From contig NC_059074.1 of NCBI RefSeq assembly GCF_020497125.1, positions 191,017,415 through 191,081,414 on the forward strand: a stretch of DNA of 64,000 bases. The letters run 5' to 3'. The DNA is from Mauremys mutica (lineage: Eukaryota > Chordata > Testudines > Geoemydidae). Position numbers and translations under genes: made by a program. Below, piece by piece: positions 46,501-57,419 of the stretch (its first letter is position 1; each line of letters begins with the position of its first letter). The notes beneath the pieces are model-generated. The model did not search any database. It had not been told where the DNA came from and saw only the letters and a list, made by a program, of their open reading frames with translations.

Positions 46501-49500
46501 TAGTCAGTTTTTGCCAGGGCAGAAGACATGGTTCTAGAGAAGAATGTTTTAGCCAAGCACTAGAAGTCTGTACTGAACTGTTTTAACAAAGTAGCAAGTT
46601 TCTTTTCACATTGTGTATCTGGCCACAGGCAATATTTCATTCCAAAATGTATTATAGAAGAGATACTGTAAACAGCATTGTTAATAGCGGGGTGTGGTGT
46701 GGGGGGGGGGAACAGTGTTCAGTGGGCTGGAGGGCAGGGAGTGAGCGCCACCCAGCCCCGCCCCTAACTCTCCTCCAGGCCCATCCCCAGCCACGGTTTC
46801 GGCTCCCGTCCCCACGCCTGGCCCCATCCCCAGCCTCAGCACAGCTCTGCACCTGGCTGCGGGCCCAGCAGTTGGTTCCTACTGAAACTCGTCTGTTGTT
46901 CTGTTTCCATACCTGGCCACGAGTCCACCTCCTAGCCCTGGCCCCCTTCCCACGTCCACGACCCTTCCCACCCCTGCCCCAGGAGTCACGGCCCCCGCTT
47001 CCAGCCAGAGAGGCGGGGGGGGGGGGAGGGAGGGGCAGCTGGACAGAGGTTAGGAAGGTTGCTACTCTGAAAATTTTGGGTACCACTGCTGTAAAACAAA
47101 CAAGTCCTCCATCCAGAGCCTGCATGTGGTTTAAATATTCAAGATTAATATAACATATGGCTGTGCTTGCAAATACAGAAGGGATATCACTTGAAAGGCA
47201 AGAATAATATTTGATAGAATTTGGTTCTTATTTCCTAAGAGACAGAATTGGAGGAGAAACATGATGGCTAGACAGAGGAATGGGAGTCAGTATTCACTGT
47301 GTGCCCTTGGACAAGTCACTTTAACCTCAGGTCCTCATCTATAGAATAGGGATAATGTCTACCCTGCTAAAGGAAGTTGTGAGGCTTACTTAATACTTGC
47401 AAAGTGTTTTAAGATCTTTGGATGAATGATGATCTGTCATTCTTACTGCATGGCCTTGAGGGAGTCACTTATACCTTGATTTTCAGATGTAAATTCAATG
47501 GAAGCTAAGGGTATTCAGCACCTTTGAAAATTAGGTCATTAGATTTTCTGTGCCTGAAATCCACGTGTGGAATGAGCATAGTAATACTTCCCTGCTTCAA
47601 AAGAGTGCAATGTTCATTAATATTTCCAACGTGCTTTGAGGTCATCTGAGTGTGTATTTCACTTAATCAGATCCCTGCCATTAAAGGGACCTTGGGCATT
47701 GGTGCACCTTGGTCCCCCCTGTTCTTTGCCTGTGGCTCACAATACTTGAATCTCCTGAGGATTGTAATACTTTGGTCTAATTCTGGTTGTTGCTCGTAGT
47801 GTGAAGGTGTCTGGGTGGTATTAGTGGCCTGGCATATTCAGGAGATCAGACTAAATGAGCTGATAGTCCCTTCTGGCCATGAACTCTATGACTCAGATTA
47901 AAAGCAATACAGAAGCGGAGATAATTATTACACTTACCTATAACACAAACTAGGAGCAGCATCCTTATTGTCCAGGGGCTGTACTCCTTTCAAATGCAGC
48001 TTATTCTGATACATGTTTTCCAGTTTTGCCATTGTCTCCAGGTGGGCATTCTTCAGCTCTTCCAGCTTCAAGTAATATTCCTGATTTGAGTGGCACATTT
48101 TGGGAAAGTCTATCCAGTCCTCGCAGTCCCCACTTAGAGTGGGGCTTTGCTGTCTCTCAGTATTACAGTCCAAGTCAAAATCATCCTAAAAAATAAGGAA
48201 TTGTATTATTTTCCTTCTAAACATAAGAAAAGAGTTAGTGACCAGCAAGCAGTTTGCTTAGGTAACAGGTGCTGCATTACTCAACAGACACAGCTCAATG
48301 GTTTAAGCATTGGCCTGCTAAACCCAGGGTTGTGAGTTCAACCCTTAAGGGGGCCACTTAGGGATCTGGGGCAAAATCAGTACTTGGCCCTGCTAGTGAA
48401 GGCAGGGGGCTGGACTCGATGACCTTTTGGGGTCCCTTCCAGCTCTATGAGATAGGTATATTTTTATTTTTTTATTATTTTACTTCCCCCAAAGTGAGGA
48501 ACAGCTTCAAACTTCTGTGCCTAAATAGCCTCTTATCACTACATCCCCAGAATCATATGCTGAGTGCTGTGAAGTGTTGTCCCAAGACAGTTATGCAGTC
48601 AGTAGCTTTTGTATAGCTTCCTCATCTTTCCTCCCCCTTGAAAATATTTTGAACCCTAATCTATAGCACATTTTATTAAAACAAGATGTTACATGGTTAA
48701 ATCTTCTCTGCACTAGCCCAGGAAACAATTCTGGCTCTCTTCTAGTCAGAAAAAGTCATTGACCATAGTTCTGAGATAAAGATGCCAACACCATTTCTCT
48801 AGATGGCATAGAGAAGGGCTGTGTGTTTCAGACAGAGATGGGCAAAAGCAGGCCTAATATAAAATGAAGAAGCCTGGAAGAACTGTAGTCACCATTAAAG
48901 TCTTTAGAGTTGCTGTTGGCAGATAGTACTGAAAATACTGTATTAATATTAGCTAACTATTAAGTGGCATTGATCAGGGAAAAGGTAAAAATTTACATGT
49001 TTTGAAGTGAGGTCAATAGCTAAATGCGTGTATATTTTTCAGAAAAGTCAAAATTACACTTACCGGTGATGTTTTCATAGAATCATAGAATATCAGGGTT
49101 GGAAGGGACCTCAGGAGGTCATCTAGTCAAAGCAGGACCAATCCCCAACTAAATCATCCCAGCCAGGGATTTGTCAAGCCTGACCTTAAAAACCTCTAAG
49201 GAAGGGGATTCTACCACCTCCCTAGGTAACCCATTCCAGTGCTTTACCACCCTCCTAGTGAAAACGTTTTTCCTAATATCCAACCTGAACCTCCCCCACT
49301 GCAACCTGAGACCATTACTCCTTGTTCTGTCATCCGATACCACTGAGAACAGTCTAGATCCATCCTCTTTGGAACCCCCTTTCAAGTATTTGAAAGCAGC
49401 TATCAAATCTCCCCTCACTCTTCTCTTCTGCAGACTAAATCCCTCAGCCTATTCACCTATTGGATACTGCTGTATAAACACAATAGGGTTTTTTGTTTTG

Positions 49501-52500
49501 TTTTAAACAAGAATTCCTCTGGTATAAAACTAAATGCAAAAAGACTAAACAATGCATGAGGAGCCTTACTTTCTATTACCACAAGCATTTTGAAAATAAG
49601 TAGCCATCTGACACGAAAAGGTTTAAACCCCCATTTTAACAACATATTATGGAGATCAAATTTTGGAATGGTGGGGCCTACACTAGACTATCCGTTTACA
49701 TGTTCTTTTACCAACAACTACTTAGGTCCAGATAATCACGTTTTTCATAACACTTTTAAGGTTGTAGGAAGTTGGAGAAAAAACAGTACAGTAAAAACAG
49801 GGTAGTGTATATATTTAAAAAATGTTTTCTGCAATTATTTTCAATGATCCATTTTAAAGTTAAAGGACCCATTTGTTTCTTCATCTGTGAAATGGGGATC
49901 ACATTTACTCTGCTTTGTAAAGCACTTTAGAGTTCTATCCACAAGTCCTAAATTTGGGTGGGGGTTTTTGTTTTTGTTTGTTTGGTTGGTTTTTATAGAA
50001 TCTTAAATTCTAACTGAAAATTCTTGTTTGGCTATATTTTTAGTTAAGTTTTCATCCCAACATTCTATTTCAAGTTTCATACAGTACAAACAACTTGACA
50101 CAGACTAATTATACAGTCACAAGGAAGTGAAGCTGCAAGGTGTCCAGATAGAGATTGCCCATGAAAGACCAAGCATAAATACTGCTTAATATTCTACTAC
50201 TTGCTGGTATCTTTGTTTCTTTTGACCTTGTGTATACAAATGATGGTGATCTCAGCTTTGGATCCATGGAAAGATCCTACATTATTTTCCACTGAGTTGC
50301 ATATCAACTCCTAAATCCTCTCTTCAGACACTTCTGTGTAAAAAAAAAAAAAAAAAAAGCTCATTAAGAGATTTGTGTGGGCACAAGTGATGCAGTACTG
50401 CCATCTGGCAACTGTTATTCTAAATTAGGAGATACCACATTGTGTGCTTACTACGCTGTCAATAACAGATTTTTAGAAACACTTGCTTCAAAGTCTGTAT
50501 TTATTGTAAATATAAAGGACAAGTTAATCAGCCACTATGGCAATGCACACAACTTGGCTATTAAAATTAACTCTACATGAACCTATCCTTTTCCAAGGGA
50601 ACTCTGGATGATTTTTGGCATTTGGCTTGCCTGATTTTAATCAGTGATGAATGAACCATTGTACAACGTTGCTGCCTCAACAGAACATCTTTTGAAGCTT
50701 CGGGTACAAGGCTGCCACTTGATGGGCCTACAATTGAGGTGGTTTGTTTGTCCAAGACAGCTGGGCACAGTAGACAAGGTTTGCTAAGCTGCCTGCTATG
50801 GAAACAGCTGAGGCATTTTGGGGGGCGGGGGCTGTGAGTGGCACAGAATGTTTGTCCAAGGTTCCCTGCTGAACTATGTCTTTTTATTTTTTAATTTACA
50901 CTTCACTTCTCCGCTCTCCACAGTTCACATGGTTGCCTTTTTTTGTGATTCAGTGAACGTGTGCTTTTAGGGAGAGTCACAGGCACAATACACTGCTTGA
51001 CCAGAAGAGCGAGCTATAAGGATTTCTTAAGAAGAAACAGCCAAATGCAAATTGTAAGAGTTCATAATCTTCATCAATACAAAAAAGGACAAATATTTTT
51101 CTTTGAATTAACAGAGAAATCGCTACCAGCCTGGAAACAGCTTAGCTGTGCTCTCTTAATGCCTCCCATGAATCAACGACAACTCGTCCTACTTCCTAGC
51201 AACTTGTCCTAGAAATCTCTGTCAGAATTCCCTGTTTCTGACCACTCCAATACCACACATTCAGATGCCTCCTTGTTTTATCTTTCATGCTTTCTCTGAT
51301 CTTCAGGAAACTTGTCTGACTTCTCTGCTACTCTTGGCCCTCTCTTTTCTTCTTCCTCCAAACTCCCTGTAGCACCGTCATCTCCTCTACTCTTGATTCC
51401 TTTGATTTTCTTTCACCATCCTGTTCATCTCCCTCATTCTCAAACTTGGCTGTCTACCTGCATTTACTATTTCCACACTTGCTCCTGTAATGCCTAATGC
51501 CACTGAGAGAAAATCTGAGGAGTTGGACTACACCAACATCCTCCACTAAGTTGATTCTCTTCTTTCTTTCTAAAGCTTTTCTCCTCCTCCATGGTCAACT
51601 CTTGTCAATTCCTTTCTATCTTCTGTCCTTGAATTTATTTCCCATTTCCCCTTCTCTTCTGCATTGTTCTCTACCTAGGAACTTGCATTCTTCCTCTTTT
51701 AATCGGTCCAGAACATTTCAGCTGAAGTCACTCAGTTCATCAGTCACAGAAGCATGGAAACATAGGGCTGGAAGGGACCTCAAGAGGCCATCTAGTCCAG
51801 TCCCCTTTTCTGAGGCAGGACCAAGTCAACCTAGACCATCCCTCACAAGAGTTTGTCCAACCTATTCTTAAAAACCTCCAATGACAAGGGCTCTACAACC
51901 TCCTGTGGAAGCATATTCCAGTGCCTAACTATCCTTGTAGTTAGAAAGTTTTTCTTAAATATCTAACCTAAATCTCCCTTGCTGCAGATTAAGCCCTTTA
52001 ATTCTTGTCCCACTTACAGCAGACATGGAAAACAATTGAACACAGTCCTCTTTATAACAGCCATTAACATATCTGAAGATTTATCAGGTCCCCTCTCAGT
52101 CTTCTTTCCTGGTGGTTTTTAATCTTTCCTCACAGGTCAGGTTTTCTAAACATTTTATCATTTTTGTGGCTCTCCCCTAGACTCGCTCCAATTTAGCCAC
52201 ATCTTTCCTAAGGGTGGCACCCAGAACTGGACACAATACTCCAGATGAGGCCTCACCAGTGCTAAGTAGAGCAGGACAATGATCTCCTATTCTCCTTGGT
52301 CTTACATATGACATTCCTGTTAATACATCCCAGAATGATAGTAGCCTTCTTCACAACTGCATCACATTGTTGACTCATATTCAATTTGTGATCCACTGTA
52401 ACCCCAGATTCTTTTCAGCACTACTACTGCCTAGCCAGTTACTCCCCATTATGTATTTGTGCATTTGATTTTTCTTTCCTAAGTTTAGTACTTGGCACTT

Positions 52501-55127
52501 GTCTTCATTGAACTTTATGATGTTGCTTTCACACCAAGTCTCTAATTATCAAGATCATTTTGAATTCTAATCCTGTCCTCCAAAGTGCTTGCAAGCCCTC
52601 CCAGTTTGGTGTCATTCTCAGATTTCATAAACATACTCTCCATTCCATTATGCAAGTCATTAATGAAAATATTCAACAATACGGGACACAGGATAGACCC
52701 CTAGATACACTCTCCCAATTTGACAGCGAACCACTGATAACTACTCTTTGAGTATGGTCTTTCAACCAGTTATACACTCACCCTTTTAGTAATTTAATAC
52801 TATTTCCCTAATCTGCCTATAAGAATATCATGTTGGACAGCATCAAAAGCCTTACTAAAAATCAAGATAGATCACATCTACAGCTTCCCCCCTTCCAGCA
52901 ACCCCGTCAAAGGAAAAAATTAGATTGGTTTGGCATGATTTGCTTGACAAATCCATGTTTATCCATGCTATTATTTATTACCCCATTATCCTCTACATGC
53001 TTACAAAGTGATGTTTAATAATTTGTTCCAGTATCTTTCCAGGTATCAAAGTTAGGCTGACTGGTCTATAATTCCTCTTTGTTCCCCTTTTTAAAGATAT
53101 GGGATATGTTTTCCCTTCAGTCATCTGGCACTCACTGTCCTCCATGAGTTCTCAAAGATAATCATTAATGTTTTCGAGTCTGCTTCAGCTAGTTCCTTAA
53201 GCACCCTAAGATTAATTTCATCAGGCCATGCTCACTTGAATACATTTAACTTATCTAAATATTCTTTAACCTGTTCTTTCCCTATTTTTGCTTATATTCC
53301 TTTCCTCTTGTTAATATTAATAAATTGTGTTATATATCTGGTTTATTAAGCTTTTTAGTAAAGATTGAAGCAAAATAGGCATTAAACATCTCAGCCTTCT
53401 TGATATCATCCATTACTAGATTTCTTCCCCACCTAAATAGCAAACCTACATTTTCCATTGTCTTTCTCTTGCTCCTAATATATTTATAGAACCTCTTTTA
53501 TGTCAATTGCTAGGTGTACCTCATTTTGTGCCTTAGCCTTTCTGATTTTGTGCCTACTTGTTTGTACTCATCCTTAGTAATCTGTCTCCATTTTTGTAGA
53601 ATTCCTTTTTACTCCATGTCCTTGAACCCCTTCCATTAGTGTCTAGTGTGTTAGTGCATCACATTCAAGGTCTTTGTTCTGACTCTCATGATACTACATA
53701 ATCTTACCCACATCTACTCCTATTTCTACCTCTCAATATCCACATCTCCTCTTGCTTTAAAGCTTTCCCTCCATTCTTGCCTTCATACCTTTCAACATCT
53801 TTTCCCTAAACTTGCAACCATATCCCACTTCCTGCCCATCTTTAAAACCCATTTCTTACAGGAGGAATCCTTCCTTTCTTCTCATCGATAATCTCCTTAT
53901 CACCTCTTACAGTTCTCATAGCATTTTGTTTTTAAAAAGCAGATTGGGAACGTAGCTGTCATTATATAGAAGAAATTACTTCTCATACGAGATAGGAAAA
54001 TACTTTAAAACTAAAAGACAAAACTTACATTACTTTTGGTTTTAAAACCTCACTTGAAGACAGCATTAAAAATACACCATTAATCCAGAGGCTAATCTTC
54101 AGAAGATCATCTTGCCCTACTTAAAATATAAATCCTTTCCCCTCCAATGTTTTGTTCCTTACTTACAGTTGCCACGAGAATGTTATAGCAACATATTGGG
54201 GGTCAAGTAATCAGACTGGCAGCGGCCTTGGGGAACTTTCAACTTCCTCTGCAGCATGGGATGCAAGTTTCCTGCCAGGATCATCTGCGTACAGCTCTCA
54301 ATCAATTTCCTGCCATTCCAGGGGCCTCAGGCATTAGTGTACCTTGGTTCCTCCTATTCTCTGCCTTGCCTGAAAGCTGAAATACCTTAGCCTAATTTTG
54401 GTTGCGGGGTTTAGCATGCAGGGTGGCACTGGTGGCATGTGATACACTGGTGGTCAGATCAGATGATCTGGTGACCCTGTCTGACAAAGAGCAGCCATCT
54501 CTACACTAAACGCTGGTTTTCCTAGCGGGTCTATATGCCTCCACGGGAGTTGATGAAACATCATAAAGCACAGCATCAGAGCCACGAAGAGGTTAGTCCC
54601 TGCCAGGTCTGAATGCCAGCATTTCCACGTTTTCTAATGCATCGCCTCCCTTACACAACAGATACGCGAAGATACAGGAAGTGTTAGTAGTGGCCAGATG
54701 CTCACAGACAGACTGTGCAGCTTTGCACTCCCAGGTTAGCTGCTGAGCCCCAGTGATATGCTCGGCGCTGTACAGAACCCATCCTACAGCTGGCCCCTGC
54801 CCAGGGGCGCAGTAACTCGGGGCCCTTGGCAGCTCAGGCAGGAGGGGGGAGGCTCCCTACACAAGGCAGAGGCGAGCGGGATCTCCCTGCCCCCACCGCA
54901 GGGACCAGCGGGGCAGGAGACAGCCAGTGCCCGCGCTGCCGAGCCGGCCCCCGGGCGGAGAGGGCCCCCGCAGGCTCCCAGCCGAGCCCCCGCAGTACCT
55001 GCTGCTCCGCCGCGGCCGGCGGGCGCCTCTCCCGCTCGTACAGAGCCAGCGGCGCCCTGGTGCGCGGGTTCACGGGCGTCCTGAGGCAGGAGGCGGTGAG
55101 GAGCGCAGCTCGGTGCGCCGCGTCCAT
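37195..55127 (-). CDS. FAM161A: FAM161A, centrosomal/ciliary microtubule-associated protein, seven coding exons
   Basis: FAM161 family (UPF0564 domain). Known: it localises to the basal body, centriole inner scaffold and photoreceptor connecting cilium, and binds microtubules; human loss causes a retinal dystrophy. Exons on the minus strand: 54999-55127, 47938-48185, 44264-45438, 43709-43876, 41679-41778, 38773-38921 and 37195-37522, all with GT-AG borders and compatible phases. The sum is 2,297 nt, one short of a multiple of three. Exon 3 holds a one-base frameshift near 44465-44480, so the frame as written stops at 44406 after about 469 residues instead of about 765. Exons 4-7 remain open and conserved, so an assembly error, allele or recent loss are all possible. 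The neighbour CCT4 matches vertebrate synteny. Confidence 0.93.
37285..37475 (-). repeat. Coding minisatellite in FAM161A exon 7
   Basis: Plus strand shows four repeats of a GAGCTTGCCTCCTCCTC / TCACAGGATTGGTGAGACTC block, 39-51 bp each, varying by numbers of CTC triplets. All length changes are multiples of three, so the frame is kept. Confidence 0.9.
37523..38772 (-). other. FAM161A intron 6
   Basis: Between exons 7 and 6. Contains G- and C-runs (37557-37565, 37650-37660, 38168-38185) and a GC-rich block 37690-38050 with direct and inverted copies of CTGGCCATGCCTCCTGAC / TGCACCAGGTCGCAATG type blocks. It looks like a decayed repeat, unclassified. Confidence 0.5.
38773..38921 (-). CDS. FAM161A: FAM161A coding exon 6
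   Basis: 149 nt encoding [20 protein letters not shown], then [15 protein letters not shown] and CTEDRE. Human FAM161A has KNARMAAEKHYS and LGISDEFVSKK at the same place. Acceptor TTTATATAG, donor GTAATAG. Confidence 0.9.
39796..39876. repeat. (TA)n/(CA)n compound microsatellite
   Basis: TATATATATATA followed by ACACACACATATACATAC units. In FAM161A intron 5, immediately left of a MITE. Confidence 0.9.
39877..40065. mobile_element. TA-flanked MITE, family 'CTCTACCCCGATATAACGC', copy 1
   Basis: Inverted ends CCTCTACCCCGATATAACGC ... GCGTTATATCGGGGTAGAGG. TA follows the right end at 40066-40067. The same element occurs at 43089-43276. Left boundary blurred by the microsatellite. Tc1/mariner-type by its TA target; no transposase. 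Confidence 0.8.
41679..41778 (-). CDS. FAM161A: FAM161A coding exon 5
   Basis: 100 nt encoding (R)[20 protein letters not shown] and [13 protein letters not shown], matching the conserved REYQRELEEREEKLKKRPLL-type region of the family. Acceptor TATAATAG, donor GTTGTC. Confidence 0.9.
42540..42571. repeat. (AAT)n microsatellite
   Basis: About ten AAT units with one interruption, in FAM161A intron 4. Confidence 0.9.
42655..42790 (-). repeat. MIR-like SINE, reverse orientation
   Basis: TGCCCAAGGTCACACAGCAG and the upstream TTTACAGAAGGGGAAAC are the reverse complement of the conserved MIR core. Old and diverged. Confidence 0.65.
43089..43276. mobile_element. TA-flanked MITE, copy 2
   Basis: CACCTCTACCTCGATATAAC ... 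ATCGGGGTAGAGGTG with TA on both sides (43087-43088, 43277-43278). 188 bp. Same orientation and family as 39877-40065. In FAM161A intron 4. Confidence 0.85.
43709..43876 (-). CDS. FAM161A: FAM161A coding exon 4
   Basis: 168 nt encoding (R)[40 protein letters not shown] and [16 protein letters not shown]. Basic/acidic coiled-coil character. It corresponds to the exon included only in the longer human isoform. Acceptor CCACTCAG, donor GTATTC. Its length is a multiple of three, so skipping keeps the frame. Confidence 0.88.
44264..45438 (-). CDS. FAM161A: FAM161A coding exon 3 (large, UPF0564 core) with frameshift
   Basis: 1,175 nt. Contains [62 protein letters not shown] and [20 protein letters not shown], the core of the UPF0564 domain. 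After [11 protein letters not shown] (about 44475) homology moves to the neighbouring frame ([20 protein letters not shown]), which is open to the donor at 44263. The exon length misses frame by one base. The acceptor is TTTTTTAG before 45438. Confidence 0.9.
45785..46368. mobile_element. TA-flanked DNA element in FAM161A intron 2
   Basis: Ends CAGTAAAGGCTTTGTTATC / GGTAACACAGCTTTTACAG are imperfect inverted repeats, with TA at 45783-45784 and 46369-46370. Interior GC-rich, no transposase seen. Resembles a non-autonomous Tigger-type element. Confidence 0.65.
46670..47095. mobile_element. GC-rich hAT-like fragment
   Basis: The right end AAAATTTTGGGTACCACTGC is, reversed, like the CAGTGGTNCCCAAA ends of hAT elements. 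The left end is not clearly matching and no duplication was found. The long open frames here are by-products of composition. Confidence 0.35.
47262..47425 (+). repeat. MIR-like SINE
   Basis: GCCCTTGGACAAGTCACTTTAACCTC, ATAGAATAGGGATAATG and GTTGTGAGGCTTA match the MIR core order. In FAM161A intron 2. Confidence 0.7.
47690..47890 (+). repeat. CR1-tailed interspersed repeat
   Basis: Shares GCATTGGTGCACCTTGGT, CTAATTCTGGTTG and GGAGATCAGAC...TGATAGTCCCTTCTGGCC with 54300-54480. The end resembles the CR1 tail. Confidence 0.55.
47938..48185 (-). CDS. FAM161A: FAM161A coding exon 2
   Basis: 248 nt entered in phase 0 after TTTTTTAG. Encodes DDFDLDCN..., [20 protein letters not shown] and [20 protein letters not shown], the strongly conserved N-terminal helical region of the family. 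Donor GTAAGTG. Ends two bases into a codon that exon 3 completes as Arg. Confidence 0.92.
48289..48455 (+). repeat. tRNA-derived SINE with CR1-like tail
   Basis: A tRNA-like head with box A (AGCTCAATGGTTTAAG) and box B (GTTGTGAGTTCAACCC, 48329-48344), then a body, then a GGACTCGATGACCTTTTGGGG / GTCCCTTCCAGCTCTATGA tail like CR1 3' ends. This is the architecture known for the tortoise polymerase III SINE and its CR1 partner. In FAM161A intron 1. Confidence 0.75.
49077..49475 (-). mobile_element. CR1 LINE 3' fragment
   Basis: Begins CATAGAATCATAGAATATC...TTGGAAGGGACCTCAGG. The minus-strand frame 49149-49418 reads [35 protein letters not shown] and [15 protein letters not shown], the CR1 ORF2 C-terminus. 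In FAM161A intron 1. Confidence 0.85.
49850..49950 (+). repeat. MIR-like fragment
   Basis: CATCTGTGAAATGGGGATCA and GTAAAGCACTTTAGA are MIR 3'-half-like. Confidence 0.5.
50341..50358 (+). repeat. poly(A) run
   Basis: About 18 consecutive A in intron 1; no retroposon could be attached to it. Confidence 0.85.
51752..53640 (-). mobile_element. Long, old CR1 LINE remnant
   Basis: Plus-strand start CATGGAAACATAGGGCTGG...CATCTAGTCCAG marks the CR1 3' end. Continuing rightward the reverse-complement RT region is recognisable (ACTGGTCTATAATTCC, CATCAAAAGCCTTACTAAAAATCAAG, AATTTCATCAGG). About 1.9 kb, highly diverged. On both sides (51240-51745 and 53645-53900) lies pyrimidine-rich sequence that may be one older repeat split by this insertion. 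Confidence 0.75.
54300..54480 (+). repeat. CR1-tailed interspersed repeat, second copy
   Basis: Matches 47690-47890 (GCATTAGTGTACCTTGGTTCC, CTAATTTTGGTTG, GGTCAGATCAGATGATCTGG). Confidence 0.55.
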
Positions 55128-55480
55128 GGCCCCCGGGCAGGGGCAGGGGCAGCTCGGCCGCCGCCGCCGCCTCCTTCCCCCAGCGCCGGGCTTAGTTACC
55201 AGCTACACCCGTTACCCGGGACGCTACGGCGCCTCCGTTGGGACAAACCTGCTCGGGTCGGAGCCCTAAACTGCGACTCCTCCCCCTCCACAGAGCTCAC
55301 CCGGGGCACGACGGGGAGCCCCCCCCCCGAGCAGGCGGAGGCGGAGCCCCGGAGACGCCTGCCCTGCCCAGGTGTTGCCGGGGTGGCTGTCAAGTCCTGT
55401 GCTGCCCCCTGTGAGAGCTGAGCAAGCCTAGTAACCGCTGCCCCCCCCCCATTCTGCGGCTGTTCCCAGGCAGGCTGCCT
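54757..55480 (-). promoter_or_regulatory. CpG-rich 5' end of FAM161A
   Basis: High GC with frequent CpG surrounding coding exon 1, unlike the AT-rich flanks. There is no TATA box near a plausible start. The sense-strand region just upstream of the ATG (55128-55300) contains GC boxes. A typical housekeeping-type promoter; transcription start not determined. Confidence 0.65.
54999..55127 (-). CDS. FAM161A: FAM161A coding exon 1
   Basis: 43 residues starting [13 protein letters not shown], with [20 protein letters not shown] aligning to the conserved FAM161A N-terminus. The ATG at 55125-55127 has a good context (GCC before, G after). The donor follows as GTACTG. The exon sits in a CpG-rich block. 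Confidence 0.88.
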
Positions 55481-55499
55481 GCAGCCCCGGGATGCCCAG

Positions 55500-57258
55500 G
55501 GGGTCTCCCGTCCCATCCAAGTACTAGCGTTCAGCGCAGTAGGGCTCCCGGAGATTGTGCTGAATCTGCCTATGTCATGCAGGCTGCAAACCCACCAGGC
55601 AGAGTGCATCTGGCCCATGGGCCACATGTTTAGTACCTACTTGTGGAAGCTGTCAAACCTTTCACTCCAAGGAGCACATCTTTCTCCTTAGGACCCAATT
55701 CCCAAGCTCAGATGTGTCTACATGTAATGTTTTTGGAACTATAGATAACTGACCATTAAATAAAAGGAGTGATGTCAACCTGTTACAGTCAAAATAGTCA
55801 TCCTAAGGAGATAATATTGGGTGACTCACGTGTTATTTAAAGTTGTACAAGGCCATGCAGAAATAAAGTGAATGGGAAAACGCTGCATTGTACAGGTCCT
55901 GATTCCCACAAGGTGGGGATGATCGAAGGGTCCAGGTGAGGCCATAGTCAGTTGTGCAAAATAAATAAAGTGTACAAAAATAGTACATTTTAAATTATTT
56001 TAACTCTTACATAAAGATGGACATACTGGGTGAGACCAATGGTTCATCTAGCCCGGTATTCTGTCTTCTAACAGTAACCACTGCCAGATGCTTCAAAGGG
56101 AATGAACAGGACAGGGCAGTCATCAAATGATCCATCCCGCCACCCAGTCTCAGCATCTGGCAGTCAGAGGCTCAGGATTACCCAGAGCATGGCATTGCAT
56201 TTCTGCCCAGGTTGGCTAATAGCCATTGATGGACCTATCCTCCATGAACTTACCTAATTCTTTTTTTGAACCCAGTTAGTTTTGGCCTTTTAAAAAACTT
56301 ATTCCAAACAAGCCCCAGAATAGTATGGCCTTTTAAGGCTACCAGTGTTGTAACCTGCAAAACCCACCCCGTGCTTTAGTGCTAACTGGTGTAGAATATA
56401 AGGATGTGCAGCGGGCTGCTAATGCCTCTACTAAAAAAATTATTAAATATAAACCTGTATGTAGTTGGATTTACCTTATAAAAAGCGTACAAGGCTCTTT
56501 TTGAAATTTGTATAGATGCCAATGAAGTGGAAGTATGCATGCACACAGACTAACAAAATGTTACTGGAGTACTAGATATCTTAAATGTCATTATTAAGGA
56601 CCAAGGCAAAGGCACTGCTGAGCCTTAAAAGATGGCATGGTGGTGCAGTCCCCACTCCATATGCTTGCAATGTGATTGTGCCGGTGCTGGCAATCGAGTC
56701 TGATCAGTTAGGGAATGGGCAGAGAAGGTGCTACCCTCTCCATTCCCACAGCTCCCTTGGTTAGAGAGCTAGCAAGAAAGTCTAGTTCTGGCATCCTGCT
56801 GGCAGCTTTCATTTAATGTGAAGAGGGATAGGGCCAAGCTCTTTCTCTGGAGTGACATTCCCAACTGGGGAAGTTAATTGGCCAAAGGCCACCTGAGTAG
56901 CTCTTAAAGCTTCTTTGCGTTATATTGGCTACTAAAACCATATTTGAGGAAGGGGAAATTTGTTTTAATGCTTACTCATAATAGCAACAGGGCAGGAATA
57001 TGCTGTAGAGGGTTCTAGTTGCACCTTTACCAGCCCCTTACTGCTGAGTTGGAGTACCTCATTCTATTCTAAAAGTAGCAGCCTCTTGAGCAGTGATATT
57101 GTGAAGATTTTTTTAAAGTAAAATGTTTTATACTTGATGCATGCAAGGATTTCAACTCATCTCTGGAGGTAGAAATGGTATACTAAAACTCCCTGCTCCT
57201 TTAAGTCCTCAGTGAACACTCAAGGAAAAAACCTAATTAAGAATACCCTAAAAAGAAC
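55500..57258. other. FAM161A-CCT4 intergenic
   Basis: 56020-56300 is a repeat in reverse orientation (GGTTCATCTAGCCCGGTATTC, CTAATAGCCATTGATGGACC) that I recognise as a common turtle/crocodilian CR1-lineage sequence. The rest shows nothing recognised. Confidence 0.5.
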
Positions 57259-57338
57259 CAGAGGGGTAGCCCTGTTAGTCTGAATCTGTAAAAGCAGCAA
57301 AGAGTCTTGTGGCACCTTATAGACTAACAGACGTGTTG

Positions 57339-57376
57339 GAGCATGAGCTTTCGTGGGTGATTGCCCACTTCATCGG
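57339..57376 (-). ncRNA. Hammerhead ribozyme-like motif D-left
   Basis: Minus strand: CCGATGA, A, stem II GTGGG/CCCAC (plus a C-A mismatch), GAAA, stem III GC-TCAT-GC, UC. U4 is C. Confidence 0.45.
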
Positions 57377-57383
57377 ATTGCAT

Positions 57384-57419
57384 CCGACGAAGTGGGTATT
57401 CACCCACGAAAGCTCATGC
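57384..57419 (+). ncRNA. Hammerhead ribozyme-like motif D-right
   Basis: Plus strand: CCGACGA, A, perfect stem II GTGGGT/ACCCAC with loop ATTC, GAAA, stem III GC-TCAT-GC. The U-H cleavage position is lost (C follows) because the arm was rearranged there. Confidence 0.45.

Noticed and set aside
46611..47153. 180-codon Pro-rich frame (+) and 157-codon frame (-)
   Set aside because: GC-rich hAT-like fragment inside a FAM161A intron; composition artefact without homology that I recognise.
48289..48360. A tRNA gene
   Set aside because: Box A and B are present but the cloverleaf is degraded and a CR1-like tail follows, so it is a SINE head.
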